This document shows, one piece after another, positions 25,355-33,119 of a stretch of DNA of 64,000 bases. Numbering within the stretch: position 1 is the stretch's first letter; every line of letters starts with the position of its first letter. A program made the translations under genes and the position numbers. Location of the stretch: contig CAIQPR010000010.1 of NCBI GenBank assembly GCA_903873775.1, positions 1-64,000 of the forward strand, given 5' to 3'. Source of the DNA: an uncultured Actinomycetes bacterium. GTDB lineage: Bacteria > Actinomycetota > Acidimicrobiia > Acidimicrobiales > RAAP-2. The notes under the pieces were generated by a model that was given only the letters and a program-made list of their open reading frames with translations, was not told the origin of the DNA and ran no database searches.

Positions 25355-26223
25355 ACATGTTGTCGCCCGTCGCGACTCCGGTTGTCGCGCTGGACGTCGG
25401 GGGCACCAAGATTGAAGCGGGCGTTATCGCGCCCTCCGGCGACATCCTCGCCCGTCAACGCTGCGAGACCCGCCCGCACGCCCCGGATCTGTTCGGCGAT
25501 GTTGTTGCTCTCGTGCGAGAGGTCTCGCACGACTTCGACGTTGCGGCGATCGGCGTCGGTTGTGGAGGCCCCATGCGACTTCACGGAGAGCGTGTGTCGC
25601 CCCTCAACATCCCCACGTGGCGAGACTTCCCGCTCCGTCACGAATTGCACGGTGCTTTCGGTGTTCCGGTGTTTGTCGATAACGACGCCAAAGCGTTGGC
25701 CCTGGCGGAGGGTGTGTGCGGTGCGGCGCGCGGCCTGTCGGACTATCTCTCTATGGTCGTGTCGACCGGCGTCGGCGGTGGCATCGTGCTCGACGGACGG
25801 CTCCTTGACGGGCGGGACGGCAATGCGGGGCATATTGGGCACGTCAACGTCCTCCCTGACGGTCATCCCTGCGAGTGCGGCAGTCGCGGATGTCTTGAGG
25901 CAGAAACTTCTGGAACTGCAATTCGTCGCATGACCGGTGACGCGCCGAAGATGGCGTCAGAGGAGATACGCCGCCGGACCGGAACTTTGGTGGGGCGTGC
26001 GGTGGCGTCCGTCGCTGCGTTGCTCGATCTCGATAGGTGTTTCGTCGCAGGCTCGGTGGCGTTGGGTTTTGGCGACATCTTTTTTGCGTCCGCGAACGAA
26101 GCGGCGGCTGACTACGCCCGCATTGAGCATGCCCGGGGACTACGCGTTGAGCCGTCGGGGCTCGGTGCCGACGGCCCGCTGGTGGGTGCCGCAGCAGTCG
26201 CGTGGCGGGGCTTGTCATCGTGA
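25351..26223 (+). CDS. ROK family sugar kinase (glucokinase-like)
   Basis: ATP-dependent hexose kinase of the ROK family (290 aa). Seen: ATP-binding ALDVGGTKIEAGVI, sugar-binding VDNDAKALALAEG (catalytic Asp in DND), VVSTGVGGGIVLDGRLL, and the zinc motif CECGSRGCLE after GHIGHVNVLPDG. No N-terminal HTH, so it is an enzyme, not a NagC-type repressor. ATG 25351 overlaps the DUF3040 stop; an ATG two codons on is equivalent. Substrate may be glucose or N-acetyl-sugar. Confidence 0.88.
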   Translation: MNMLSPVATPVVALDVGGTKIEAGVIAPSGDILARQRCETRPHAPDLFGDVVALVREVSHDFDVAAIGVGCGGPMRLHGERVSPLNIPTWRDFPLRHELHGAFGVPVFVDNDAKALALAEGVCGAARGLSDYLSMVVSTGVGGGIVLDGRLLDGRDGNAGHIGHVNVLPDGHPCECGSRGCLEAETSGTAIRRMTGDAPKMASEEIRRRTGTLVGRAVASVAALLDLDRCFVAGSVALGFGDIFFASANEAAADYARIEHARGLRVEPSGLGADGPLVGAAAVAWRGLSS

Positions 26224-26474
26224 GACGCTGGTGGCCACACGGTCTCCTGGCGCACATGGTGCGCCATCCCGGCGACGCCGTGTGCATCGTGAATGCGGGT
26301 TGGCGACTGCGACCACAAGGATGGTGGCGGCGATCACCGTATCTGCCGGTACCCGACGAGGCCTACTGGCGTTTTCGCATGACCACCGCCACGGGCGACC
26401 CGGACGGAGTACCCACCGTGGCCGAGGTCGTGGCGGCGGCCCGATGGTCACGGGCACAGACGACGAACGGGTAA
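26220..26474 (+). CDS. Small Trp/Arg-rich conserved protein, function unknown
   Basis: 84 aa starting GTG at 26220 (4-bp overlap with the kinase stop). The sequence is unusually rich in Trp and Arg: VRRWWPHGLLAHMVRHPG, GWRLRPQGWWRRSPYLPVPDEAYWRFRM and a C-terminal PTVAEVVAAARWSRA. From memory, RRWWPHG proteins of this size recur in Acidimicrobiia, but I cannot name a family. No TM helix or signal peptide. Sandwiched between a sugar kinase and an HNH protein with tight spacing, so it is probably expressed with them. Confidence 0.7.
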   Translation: MRRWWPHGLLAHMVRHPGDAVCIVNAGWRLRPQGWWRRSPYLPVPDEAYWRFRMTTATGDPDGVPTVAEVVAAARWSRAQTTNG

Positions 26475-26483
26475 CTTGTTCAC

Positions 26484-26990
26484 ATCGGGCGCGTCCTCCT
26501 GCTCAATGCGACCTTCGAGCCGCTGCAGCTGGTGAGTGAGCGGCGAGCGGTCGTTCTGGTCTTGGCCGGACGAGCGGAGCCGATCGCGACACCAGAGAAC
26601 CCCGTGCTGTGCCGATCCGCGCGCACGCAGGTCGAAGTGCCCTCCATTGTGCGGCTGCACAATGTCGTTCGACTTCCCACGCGGGTTCGCACGCCCCCGC
26701 TGACGCGTCGAGCTGTTCTGCTTCGCGACAACTACCGCTGTGCGTATTGCGATGCGCCCGGCGACACCATCGATCACGTGATTCCTCGTTCGCGCGGCGG
26801 ACGACACGAGTGGACGAACGTGGTCGCGGCGTGCCGACGTCACAACACGCTGAAAAGCGATCGTCTCCTCGATGAGATCGGATGGCAGTTGCGGCGCGAG
26901 CCGCGGGTGCCCGACGGCGTGTGGTGGCGGTGGCGCCATCTCAATGACCCCGATCCGCTGTGGGAACCATTTCTTCCCAAGGCGTCGTAA
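26484..26990 (+). CDS. HNH endonuclease, apparent ATC start
   Basis: Bacterial HNH-nuclease family protein with N-terminal VLLLNATFEPLQLVSERRAVVLVLAGRAE and zinc-type HNH core CAYCDAPGDTIDHVIPRSRGGRHEWTNVVAACRRHN. The conserved N-terminus begins before any ATG, GTG or TTG in frame: the frame opens after a TAA at 26472-26474, and the first canonical start (GTG 26532) would delete the conserved LLLNATFEPL. ATC at 26484 (ATC GGG CGC GTC) matches where relatives start. A TAACTT box ends 6 nt before it. If the GTG is used, the CDS is 26532-26990. Role unknown; widespread standalone family in actinobacteria. Confidence 0.8.
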   Translation: MGRVLLLNATFEPLQLVSERRAVVLVLAGRAEPIATPENPVLCRSARTQVEVPSIVRLHNVVRLPTRVRTPPLTRRAVLLRDNYRCAYCDAPGDTIDHVIPRSRGGRHEWTNVVAACRRHNTLKSDRLLDEIGWQLRREPRVPDGVWWRWRHLNDPDPLWEPFLPKAS

Positions 26991-27658
26991 TGTCGCTCGT
27001 CGAAGAGTTGTACGACTACGACGTGTTGCGTCGCGTCCCAGAACCCACCGCGTTTATCGTGCGGGTTGATGAACCCAGCATCGTGCTCGGGAGTCGACAG
27101 GCCGACGACGTCCTTGCACCGGGTGCACTCGAGGGATATGTCGTCCGGCGTCGCCGGGGTGGCGGCGGCGCGGTCTTTCTCGATCGCGATGACTTATGGG
27201 TAGATTTCTGGATTCCTGCCGATGATCCACGCCACAACGACGACGTGCGCGCCGCCGCCATCGACGTCGGGGAGTGGTGGGTGCAAACTCTGATGTCGGT
27301 CGCCGACAGGGATTGGACGTTGCATCGTGACGGAGTGACGGGACCGGATGAGTTTCTCGTCGCGTGTTTCGCGGGTCGCGGACCCGGCGAAGTATTTCTT
27401 GATGATCGCAAGGTCGTCGGGGTCACGCAATGGCGGGTGCGTGAGGGGTCTCTCGTGTCGAGCGTGCTGAAGGCCGATTCGAGTGTCGCATTGCTGCCGG
27501 CCTTGGCCCACGTACCCGACGGCCTCACCAGTGCGCTCGATCACCACGACGCCATCACCCTCGGGCTCCTGCGCGACCTTCACGCCATCGAGTCGGCGCT
27601 GCTCTCGACGGAGGTGTCGGGATCGTGGCGTCGTCGAGAATTGCTCCTCATTCGATAA
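26990..27658 (+). CDS. Biotin/lipoate-protein ligase-fold protein (LplA/LipM-like)
   Basis: 222-aa BPL_LplA_LipB-type catalytic domain. Seen: acyl-AMP/lipoate-binding RRRRGGGGAVFLDRDDLWVDFWI (RRxGGG hallmark) and the conserved lysine in DDRKVVGVTQWRVREGSLV (corresponding to KIxGxAQRR). It lacks the C-terminal LplA accessory domain, as do octanoyl/lipoyl transferases. Probably attaches or transfers lipoyl or octanoyl groups to 2-oxoacid dehydrogenase or GcvH domains; biotinylation is possible. ATG 26990 overlaps the HNH stop by one base. Confidence 0.8.
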   Translation: MSLVEELYDYDVLRRVPEPTAFIVRVDEPSIVLGSRQADDVLAPGALEGYVVRRRRGGGGAVFLDRDDLWVDFWIPADDPRHNDDVRAAAIDVGEWWVQTLMSVADRDWTLHRDGVTGPDEFLVACFAGRGPGEVFLDDRKVVGVTQWRVREGSLVSSVLKADSSVALLPALAHVPDGLTSALDHHDAITLGLLRDLHAIESALLSTEVSGSWRRRELLLIR

Positions 27659-27701
27659 TCGGCCAGGTCGGGTGACCGCCCGGCCGCAACTTCTGCGAAA
27701 A

Positions 27702-27722
27702 CTCGCCCCCCCTTCGGGTGAG
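27702..27722 (+). terminator. Weak hairpin after the coupled operon
   Basis: CTCGCCC and GGGTGAG can pair (one G-T) around a 7-nt loop; a TTTTT run follows at 27733-27737, about 11 nt away. Possible but imperfect terminator for the upstream operon. Confidence 0.3.
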
Positions 27723-27817
27723 ATCTCGCGACCTTTTTACGTTTGACGGGCATCCCTCTTTTCTCCCGAAATCCGGAGACGGCCGCCGCACGCCCCAACG
27801 TGGGGGAGGAGGGCGCG

Positions 27818-27890
27818 AAATGGTCCAAAATGGCGACTTGTGGAGTCAAATGGTGTAAAGTGGCGCGAAGTGGAGTGAAGTGGTGTACAC
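27818..27890 (+). promoter_or_regulatory. mraZ operator: seven TGG boxes at exact 10-bp period
   Basis: TGG occurs at 27821, 27831, 27841, 27851, 27861, 27871 and 27881, mostly as AARTGG followed by four variable bases. MraZ is known to bind tandem 10-bp-spaced TGGGN (E. coli) or AAAGTG-type (mollicute) boxes upstream of its own gene, usually three or four. The fourth base cycles T-C-A-T-C-A-T, revealing a 30-bp higher-order repeat. The array ends 22 nt before the mraZ start, overlapping the likely promoter and leader. A TAAAGT box at 27856 lies inside the array. Confidence 0.85.
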
Positions 27891-27911
27891 CGCTTCAGAG
27901 GAGGACGGATC

Positions 27912-28337
27912 GTGCTGGGCTTCGTGGGTCGCTTTGAGCACTCGCTGGACGCCAAGGGACGACTCATCCTGCCTGCGCGCTTTCGCCCTGAATTTGAACG
28001 CGGAGGACACCTCACGCAGCACTACGAGGGTTGTGTAGCGCTGTGGACCCCGGGTGAATTCGCCCGGCAACTGGCCGACATGCTCGACGTTGCCCGTAGT
28101 GGATCGGCGGAGAATCGCAATCGAGCTCGAGTGTGGGCCTCCGGTGCGTCCGACGTGGAATTCGATCGACAAGGTCGTTTCGCGTTACCCGCGTCCGCTC
28201 GAGCGTTCGCGGACTTGACGGCGGACGTCCTGGTCATTGGGTCCATTGACCGGATCGAGTTGTGGAATCCCACGCGATTTTCGGAGCGCGTGGCTCCCGC
28301 CGAGGACTTTTTCAACGGTGGCGATTCGCCCACATGA
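27912..28337 (+). CDS. mraZ: Transcriptional regulator MraZ
   Basis: DNA-binding autoregulator of the division/cell-wall cluster, forming ring oligomers that bind direct repeats. Two SpoVT/AbrB-like halves are visible: FEHSLDAKGRLILPARFR (residues 8-25) and VEFDRQGRFALPASAR, each with the DxxGR signature, plus VIGSIDRIELWNP. 141 aa is normal. GTG start at 27912 behind AGAGGAGG. First gene of the dcw cluster, with the ordered TGG box array directly upstream, so autoregulation is likely. Confidence 0.96.
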   Translation: MLGFVGRFEHSLDAKGRLILPARFRPEFERGGHLTQHYEGCVALWTPGEFARQLADMLDVARSGSAENRNRARVWASGASDVEFDRQGRFALPASARAFADLTADVLVIGSIDRIELWNPTRFSERVAPAEDFFNGGDSPT

Positions 28338-28438
28338 AAGGAGACGTTGTACCCCCGGCGCGATGTTCCGTGCTGACCATGCGCAGCCTTGCGATCGACA
28401 CCCACAGCGACACCTCCTCCACCCGTCGCTCGGGACAA

Positions 28439-28460
28439 CTGACGAGAGAGATCTCGTCAG
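28439..28460 (+). promoter_or_regulatory. Hairpin with GAGA tetraloop before rsmH
   Basis: CTGACGAGA (28439-28447) and TCTCGTCAG (28452-28460) are perfect complements around GAGA, a GNRA-type loop, 20 nt before the rsmH ATG in the 143-bp mraZ-rsmH gap. It may modulate rsmH translation or mRNA processing. It also supports reading this stretch as untranslated. Confidence 0.45.
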
Positions 28461-28480
28461 AGTCGATCGAAAGGCTGCAG

Positions 28481-29422
28481 ATGGCCAACAACTTCGCCCA
28501 CATTCCGGTCCTCGCCAGCGAGGTCACGGACTTCTTTGCTCACCTGCCGGTGGGCGTGGTGGTCGACGCCACATTGGGTGGCGGTGGGCACGCCGAACTC
28601 ATCCTTTCTGCCAACCCCAATGTCCGGCTCCTCGGTATCGATCGCGACGCGGTTGCACGAAGCGCGGCGTCGTCGAGACTCGCGCGATTCGGCGAGCGCG
28701 TGCGCGTGTCGGCGGGCACCTTCGGTGAGCTGCGGGATATTCGAGAGAACGCGGCTGACTTTGTGGGTACTGATCCCATCGTTGGCGTCCTCGCCGATCT
28801 TGGGGTGTCGTCACCCCAATTGGATGACCCAACTCGGGGATTTTCGTTCCGTGAGGACGCGCCGCTCGATATGCGCATGGACTCCTCGACCGGATTCACT
28901 GCGGCCGAACTCATCACAACTCTTGACGCGCGGGAGTTGACCCAGCTGTTGCGCGAGCACGGCGAAGGTCGATTTGCTCCGGCCATTGCGCGTGCGGTGA
29001 TCGCGACTGCTCCCCAGACCACCGGAGAACTTGTCGCCGCCGTCGAGCGAGCGGTACCGATGGGCGCTCGGCGACGAGGCCACGTAGCCACGCGGGTCTT
29101 TCAGGCGTTGCGCGTACGCGTCAATGACGAAGAGGGCCAGCTCGAGGCCATGTTGTCAGGCGCTCTTGATCTTCTGGCCCCGGAGGGTGTTCTGGTTGTC
29201 ATTTCGTATCACTCGGGAGAAGACAAGGTGGTCAAGGCACAGCTCGCCACTGCGGCGACGGGCGGATGTACCTGCCCGGTAGCGCTTGGATGCGTGTGCG
29301 GGGCCGTGCCGCGCGTGCGACTTCTCAAGGCCAGCGCCATCATGGCCAGTGATGAGGAAATTGCCCAGAATCCCCGGGCGCGTTCAGCACGTTTGCGGGT
29401 CGCCTGGAAGGTGCCGGCGTGA
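28481..29422 (+). CDS. rsmH: 16S rRNA (cytosine(1402)-N4)-methyltransferase
   Basis: SAM-dependent methyltransferase (MraW, 313 aa) modifying C1402 in the ribosomal P site. Seen: HIPVLASEVTDFF, SAM motif I VVDATLGGGGHAELIL, GIDRDAVA, DLGVSSPQLDDPTRGFSFREDAPLDMRMD (family hallmark), and VISYHSGEDKVVK. The ATG at 28481 begins at the family N-terminus. An in-frame ATG at 28334 overlaps the mraZ stop and would add 49 non-conserved residues encoding through a perfect hairpin; I prefer the shorter form. The stop overlaps the ftsL start. Confidence 0.95.
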   Translation: MANNFAHIPVLASEVTDFFAHLPVGVVVDATLGGGGHAELILSANPNVRLLGIDRDAVARSAASSRLARFGERVRVSAGTFGELRDIRENAADFVGTDPIVGVLADLGVSSPQLDDPTRGFSFREDAPLDMRMDSSTGFTAAELITTLDARELTQLLREHGEGRFAPAIARAVIATAPQTTGELVAAVERAVPMGARRRGHVATRVFQALRVRVNDEEGQLEAMLSGALDLLAPEGVLVVISYHSGEDKVVKAQLATAATGGCTCPVALGCVCGAVPRVRLLKASAIMASDEEIAQNPRARSARLRVAWKVPA

Positions 29423-29892
29423 GCATCATTGCGTTTCCACGCCGGGAGGCGACAAAGCTTCCCTCTCGACCAGGCGTCACTCGCCGCCCGACGTCGACGC
29501 CGCGACCGATTGAAGTACCGGGTGCAGCTCACCGCGTTCCTCGGCGATCGATTCGTCGTCGTATCGGCGCGGTCTCGCTTCCGATGCGCGTCGCGACTGT
29601 TGCAACACTCGCGCTCTTCGTCATCCTGATTGGCAACACGTACTCGGCGCAGCGACAGGTAGAACTGCACACGCTGCACAATGATCTGCTCCAAGCCCAG
29701 TCGCAGTATGCCCAGCAGGTCGCGAATCTCACCAACGTCGCCGATCCGGCCCACGTCGCCAGCCGCGCGGGATCGCTGCACCTCGTTGTTCCGTCGTCGG
29801 TGACGCAGATCGCGCCGGTACCTCTCAACGTGCCCCTTCCGGCACCCCACCTGGCGGGTGACGACATCGTCTCGTCGAGGACGTACCGGTGA
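29419..29892 (+). CDS. ftsL: FtsL-like cell division membrane protein
   Basis: 157-aa bitopic protein in the ftsL position: a cytoplasmic basic/Pro-rich N-terminus (about 1-54), one TM (about 57-73 VATVATLALFVILIG), then a short coiled-coil-like segment (NTYSAQRQVELHTLHNDLLQAQSQYAQQVANL) and a Pro-rich tail. Sequence similarity in FtsL is always weak, so identity rests on topology and position between rsmH and ftsI. FtsL with FtsB/FtsQ activates FtsWI septal synthesis. GTG start overlaps the rsmH stop; its own stop overlaps ftsI (GTGA). Confidence 0.8.
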   Translation: MSIIAFPRREATKLPSRPGVTRRPTSTPRPIEVPGAAHRVPRRSIRRRIGAVSLPMRVATVATLALFVILIGNTYSAQRQVELHTLHNDLLQAQSQYAQQVANLTNVADPAHVASRAGSLHLVVPSSVTQIAPVPLNVPLPAPHLAGDDIVSSRTYR

Positions 29893-31727
29893 ACGAACGC
29901 CAGAGGATGCCCCAGGGACGGATGACGTCCCCGAGGACTCTCGCGTCCGCAAATGCGCAACATTTCGGACGTCGCGTTCGCGGGATGTACATCATCATCG
30001 CGATCGTGTTCTTCGCACTCGTTGCGCGTGTAGCGATGATCCAGGGCGCCAATGGCGCGTACTACTCGAAGTTGTCTGTGGAGCAAGTCAGAACGGACGT
30101 GCCGCTGCCGCCCTTGCGCGGCGCGATCTATGACCGTAACGGTGGGATTCTCGCCATCTCGTCACCGACGTCACTCGTGGTCGCCGACGACTTTCAAATT
30201 TCCCACCCCGCCACAGAGGCGGCCGCACTCGCGCCGTACTTAGGCGAGTCGGCCGCGGTGATCCAGCCTCTCCTCGAGCGCCGGAGCGGGTATGTGGTGC
30301 TCGACCCGTCGTTGTCGTTGGCGAAAGGCCACGCGTTGAGCGGGCAGTACTTCCCGGGCATTGATGTCTTGAGTGCCTCAGAGCGCACGTATCCGAACGC
30401 GTCGCTGGCGACCTCTTTGCTGGGTGGTGTCAATTCGTCCGCTCAGGGTTCGGCTGGTCTTGAGTACGAGTATCAGAGTCTCCTCGGAGGCCGGGCCGGA
30501 CTCGAGCGAGTGTTCGCGTCGCCCTCGGGTATCGACCTGCCGAGTTCGCACTCCACCATCCTGAAGAAGGCCACGGCGGGGCGCGGTCTCGAATTATCCG
30601 TAGACACCGCGCTGCAGTTCGTTACGGAACAGGCGCTCGGAGAGCAATTGAAGGCGACCGGCGGCTTGACGGGCGTCGCGATCGTGATGGACGTTAAGAC
30701 AGGACAGATTCTGGCGAACGCGTCCTTAGTGAATACCGCCGTGTCCGCCGGCGTCCTCGGGCCCATCCCGAATTGGGGCAAGTCGGTGGGCGTGGCCCAC
30801 ATCGACCAAACGATCAACGACCTCGCCTTCACGCAGACGTATGAACCGGGATCGGTGTTCAAGATCGTGCCTTTCTCCGCGGCGCTGGACGCGGGGGCCA
30901 TTACGCCGACGACACATTTCGCGGTGCCGTACAGCGTGGTGGTCGATGGACGTGTGTTCCACGACGCGGAACGACACGGAGTCGAGGATCTGACGCCGAC
31001 GGACATTCTCGCGCAGTCGTCGAATATCGGTACCTACGAGATCGCCCACCGGGTAGGCGAGAACGGTCTTCTCACGCAAGTCCAGAAGCTGGGCTTCGGT
31101 CTGCCGACGGGTTTGTCCTATCCCGGCGAGACCGACGGTTTGCTCGTGGACGCCGCGCAGTGGTCGGGGAGTGACCTTGCCGCTCTCCCCATTGGACAGG
31201 TGGACGCCGTCACTCCCATTCAAGTCCTCGATGCGTACAACGCCATCGCGAATCACGGCGTGTACGTGTCACCGAAGTTGGTGTTGGCAACGGTTGACGA
31301 CAAGGGCCAACTGGTGCCCACCGCCCCCAGCAGCACGCATCGCGCACTCGCGCCGTCGGTTGCCGACACGTTGACCCAAATGTTGCGCCAAGTGGTGCTC
31401 GATGGCACGGGCACCAATGCCTTGATTCCCGGGTACACCGTGGCGGGAAAGACGGGCACGAGCCAGATTCCAACGCCGGGCGCAGATTCGTATATCGCGG
31501 GTGCGTACAACGCGAGTTTTGTGGGGTTTGCTCCTGCGTCCAACCCGGTGCTGTCAATGATTGTGGTGGTGGAGCGACCGCAGACGGTGATCTTCGGTGG
31601 TTCGGTCGCCGCGCCCGTCTTTCAGCGGGTGATGAGTTACGCGCTGCACCATTACGGCGTTCCGGCCACAGGACCCGTCACGATCACGAAGAATTCCAAG
31701 GCCACCGTGGCGTCGGATGTGACGTGA
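29889..31727 (+). CDS. ftsI: Septal peptidoglycan transpeptidase FtsI (PBP3, class B PBP)
   Basis: Penicillin-binding transpeptidase of the divisome (612 aa). N-terminal TM (about 34-52 YIIIAIVFFALVARVAM), dimerisation domain starting LPPLRGAIYDRNGGILA, and transpeptidase domain with catalytic motif YEPGSVFKIV (SxxK), SSN in ILAQSSNIGTYEIA (SxN) and KTG in VAGKTGTSQ. It pairs with FtsW, encoded four genes downstream, to polymerise and cross-link septal peptidoglycan. GTG start overlaps ftsL; the stop overlaps murE. Confidence 0.96.
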   Translation: MNERQRMPQGRMTSPRTLASANAQHFGRRVRGMYIIIAIVFFALVARVAMIQGANGAYYSKLSVEQVRTDVPLPPLRGAIYDRNGGILAISSPTSLVVADDFQISHPATEAAALAPYLGESAAVIQPLLERRSGYVVLDPSLSLAKGHALSGQYFPGIDVLSASERTYPNASLATSLLGGVNSSAQGSAGLEYEYQSLLGGRAGLERVFASPSGIDLPSSHSTILKKATAGRGLELSVDTALQFVTEQALGEQLKATGGLTGVAIVMDVKTGQILANASLVNTAVSAGVLGPIPNWGKSVGVAHIDQTINDLAFTQTYEPGSVFKIVPFSAALDAGAITPTTHFAVPYSVVVDGRVFHDAERHGVEDLTPTDILAQSSNIGTYEIAHRVGENGLLTQVQKLGFGLPTGLSYPGETDGLLVDAAQWSGSDLAALPIGQVDAVTPIQVLDAYNAIANHGVYVSPKLVLATVDDKGQLVPTAPSSTHRALAPSVADTLTQMLRQVVLDGTGTNALIPGYTVAGKTGTSQIPTPGADSYIAGAYNASFVGFAPASNPVLSMIVVVERPQTVIFGGSVAAPVFQRVMSYALHHYGVPATGPVTITKNSKATVASDVT

Positions 31728-33118
31728 TGAAACTCTCGGAGCTCCTAGATCTGCCGGAGAACGTTCTCGATCGTGACGTCAACGGCGTCGAGATTGATTC
31801 GCGACGTTGTCGACCAGGTGACGTGTTCTTCGCGATGCCCGGCCGCAGTGACGACGGACGGCGATTCATTGACGACGCAGTGACGAACGGCGCGTCGGCG
31901 GTGGTGGCGTCCGAGAAGTACACAACGTCTGTCCCCGTGATCGTGATCCCGGCGACGGCCTTGCACGAGGCGCTGGTGCGAGCGTGTCAGGCAATCTCGG
32001 GACACCCCGAACGGAGCGTGCGACTCCTCGGAGTAACGGGAACCAACGGCAAGACGAGTGTCACGACGATCTTTGCTCACATGTGGCGGACGCTCGGCTT
32101 CGCTGCCGACGTGATCGGTACTCTCACCCACGAACGCACAACGCCGGCACCCCCCGAACTTTTCCGTGAACTCGCCCGAGTCCGCGACGCATCACAAGGT
32201 CGCGACGCGGTCGTGGCCCTCGAGGTCTCCAGCCATGCGTTGACCCAGGGGCGCGTCGACGGTCTCGTCTTTGATGTCGCCGTCTTTACGAATTTGTCTC
32301 TGGACCACCTGGATTACCACCACTCGATGGAAGAGTATTTCGCGGCCAAGTCACAGCTCTTTGACGCGACACGTTGCCGCCACGCTGTGATCTTCGCTGA
32401 CGATCCGTACGGCGAGCGATTGGCGGAGGCGATTGGCGTTCCCGTCACGCGCGTTCATCGTTCCGACGCCACCGACGTCGTCACGACGAGCTCGGGCACG
32501 ACGTTTCACTGGCGGGGACTTGACGTCACGTCACCGCTACGAGGCTCTTTCAATGTTGATAACGCACTTCTGGCCATGACGTCCGCGGTGATTCTGGGCG
32601 CATCGCCGACGGCGGTGGCTGCGGCCATGTCGGGGATCGACAGAGTGCCGGGTCGCTTCGACGTTGTTCGTGACGCGGCGCCCACCGTCGTCGTTGATTA
32701 CGCCCACACACCCGATGGACTGTTGCGCGTGTTGAAGGATGCGCGCGCTATTGCGGGCGCCGGTCGGCTGATTGTGGTCTTTGGCTGCGGCGGCGAACGA
32801 GACGCCTCGAAGCGTCCGGTCATGGGTCGCATCGCGGGTGAGGAGGCCGATGTAGTAGTTGTGACATCGGATAATCCCCGCAGTGAGGATCCCGAGGCCA
32901 TAATTTCTGACATCGTCGCGGGCGTGGACTCGGGCGTCGTTCTGCACCATGACGCCGACCGGCGACGAGCGATTGAATGGGCGTTGCGCACCGCTGCGGC
33001 CGAAGATGTGGTGATCATTGCCGGAAAAGGTCACGAAAAGACGCAGATCATCGGTCCGAACGTGCTCGAATTTGATGACCGCGTCGTCGTAGCCGACATT
33101 TTGGGAGCGAACCACTGA
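31724..33118 (+). CDS. murE: UDP-MurNAc-L-Ala-D-Glu:meso-DAP ligase MurE
   Basis: ATP-dependent Mur ligase adding the third stem residue, 464 aa. Seen: N-terminal VNGVEIDSRRCRPGDVFFAMPG, P-loop LGVTGTNGKTSVTT, ALEVSSHAL, FTNLSLDHLDYH, VDYAHTPDGLLRVL, and DNPRSEDP, the arginine-containing motif diagnostic of meso-diaminopimelate rather than lysine. The organism therefore probably has A1gamma-type mDAP peptidoglycan. GTG at 31724 overlaps ftsI; an ATG one codon later is equally possible. The next gene is mraY, not murF. Confidence 0.95.
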   Translation: MMKLSELLDLPENVLDRDVNGVEIDSRRCRPGDVFFAMPGRSDDGRRFIDDAVTNGASAVVASEKYTTSVPVIVIPATALHEALVRACQAISGHPERSVRLLGVTGTNGKTSVTTIFAHMWRTLGFAADVIGTLTHERTTPAPPELFRELARVRDASQGRDAVVALEVSSHALTQGRVDGLVFDVAVFTNLSLDHLDYHHSMEEYFAAKSQLFDATRCRHAVIFADDPYGERLAEAIGVPVTRVHRSDATDVVTTSSGTTFHWRGLDVTSPLRGSFNVDNALLAMTSAVILGASPTAVAAAMSGIDRVPGRFDVVRDAAPTVVVDYAHTPDGLLRVLKDARAIAGAGRLIVVFGCGGERDASKRPVMGRIAGEEADVVVVTSDNPRSEDPEAIISDIVAGVDSGVVLHHDADRRRAIEWALRTAAAEDVVIIAGKGHEKTQIIGPNVLEFDDRVVVADILGANH

Positions 33119-33119
33119 C

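Noticed and set aside
26484..26990. Standalone HNH protein considered as part of a restriction or phage-defence system
   Set aside because: No methyltransferase, specificity subunit or mobile-element gene nearby; this HNH type is a common housekeeping-context family in actinobacteria.
28237..28728. Frame of 163 codons spanning the mraZ-rsmH gap
   Set aside because: Overlaps conserved parts of both mraZ and rsmH in another frame and has no recognisable features.
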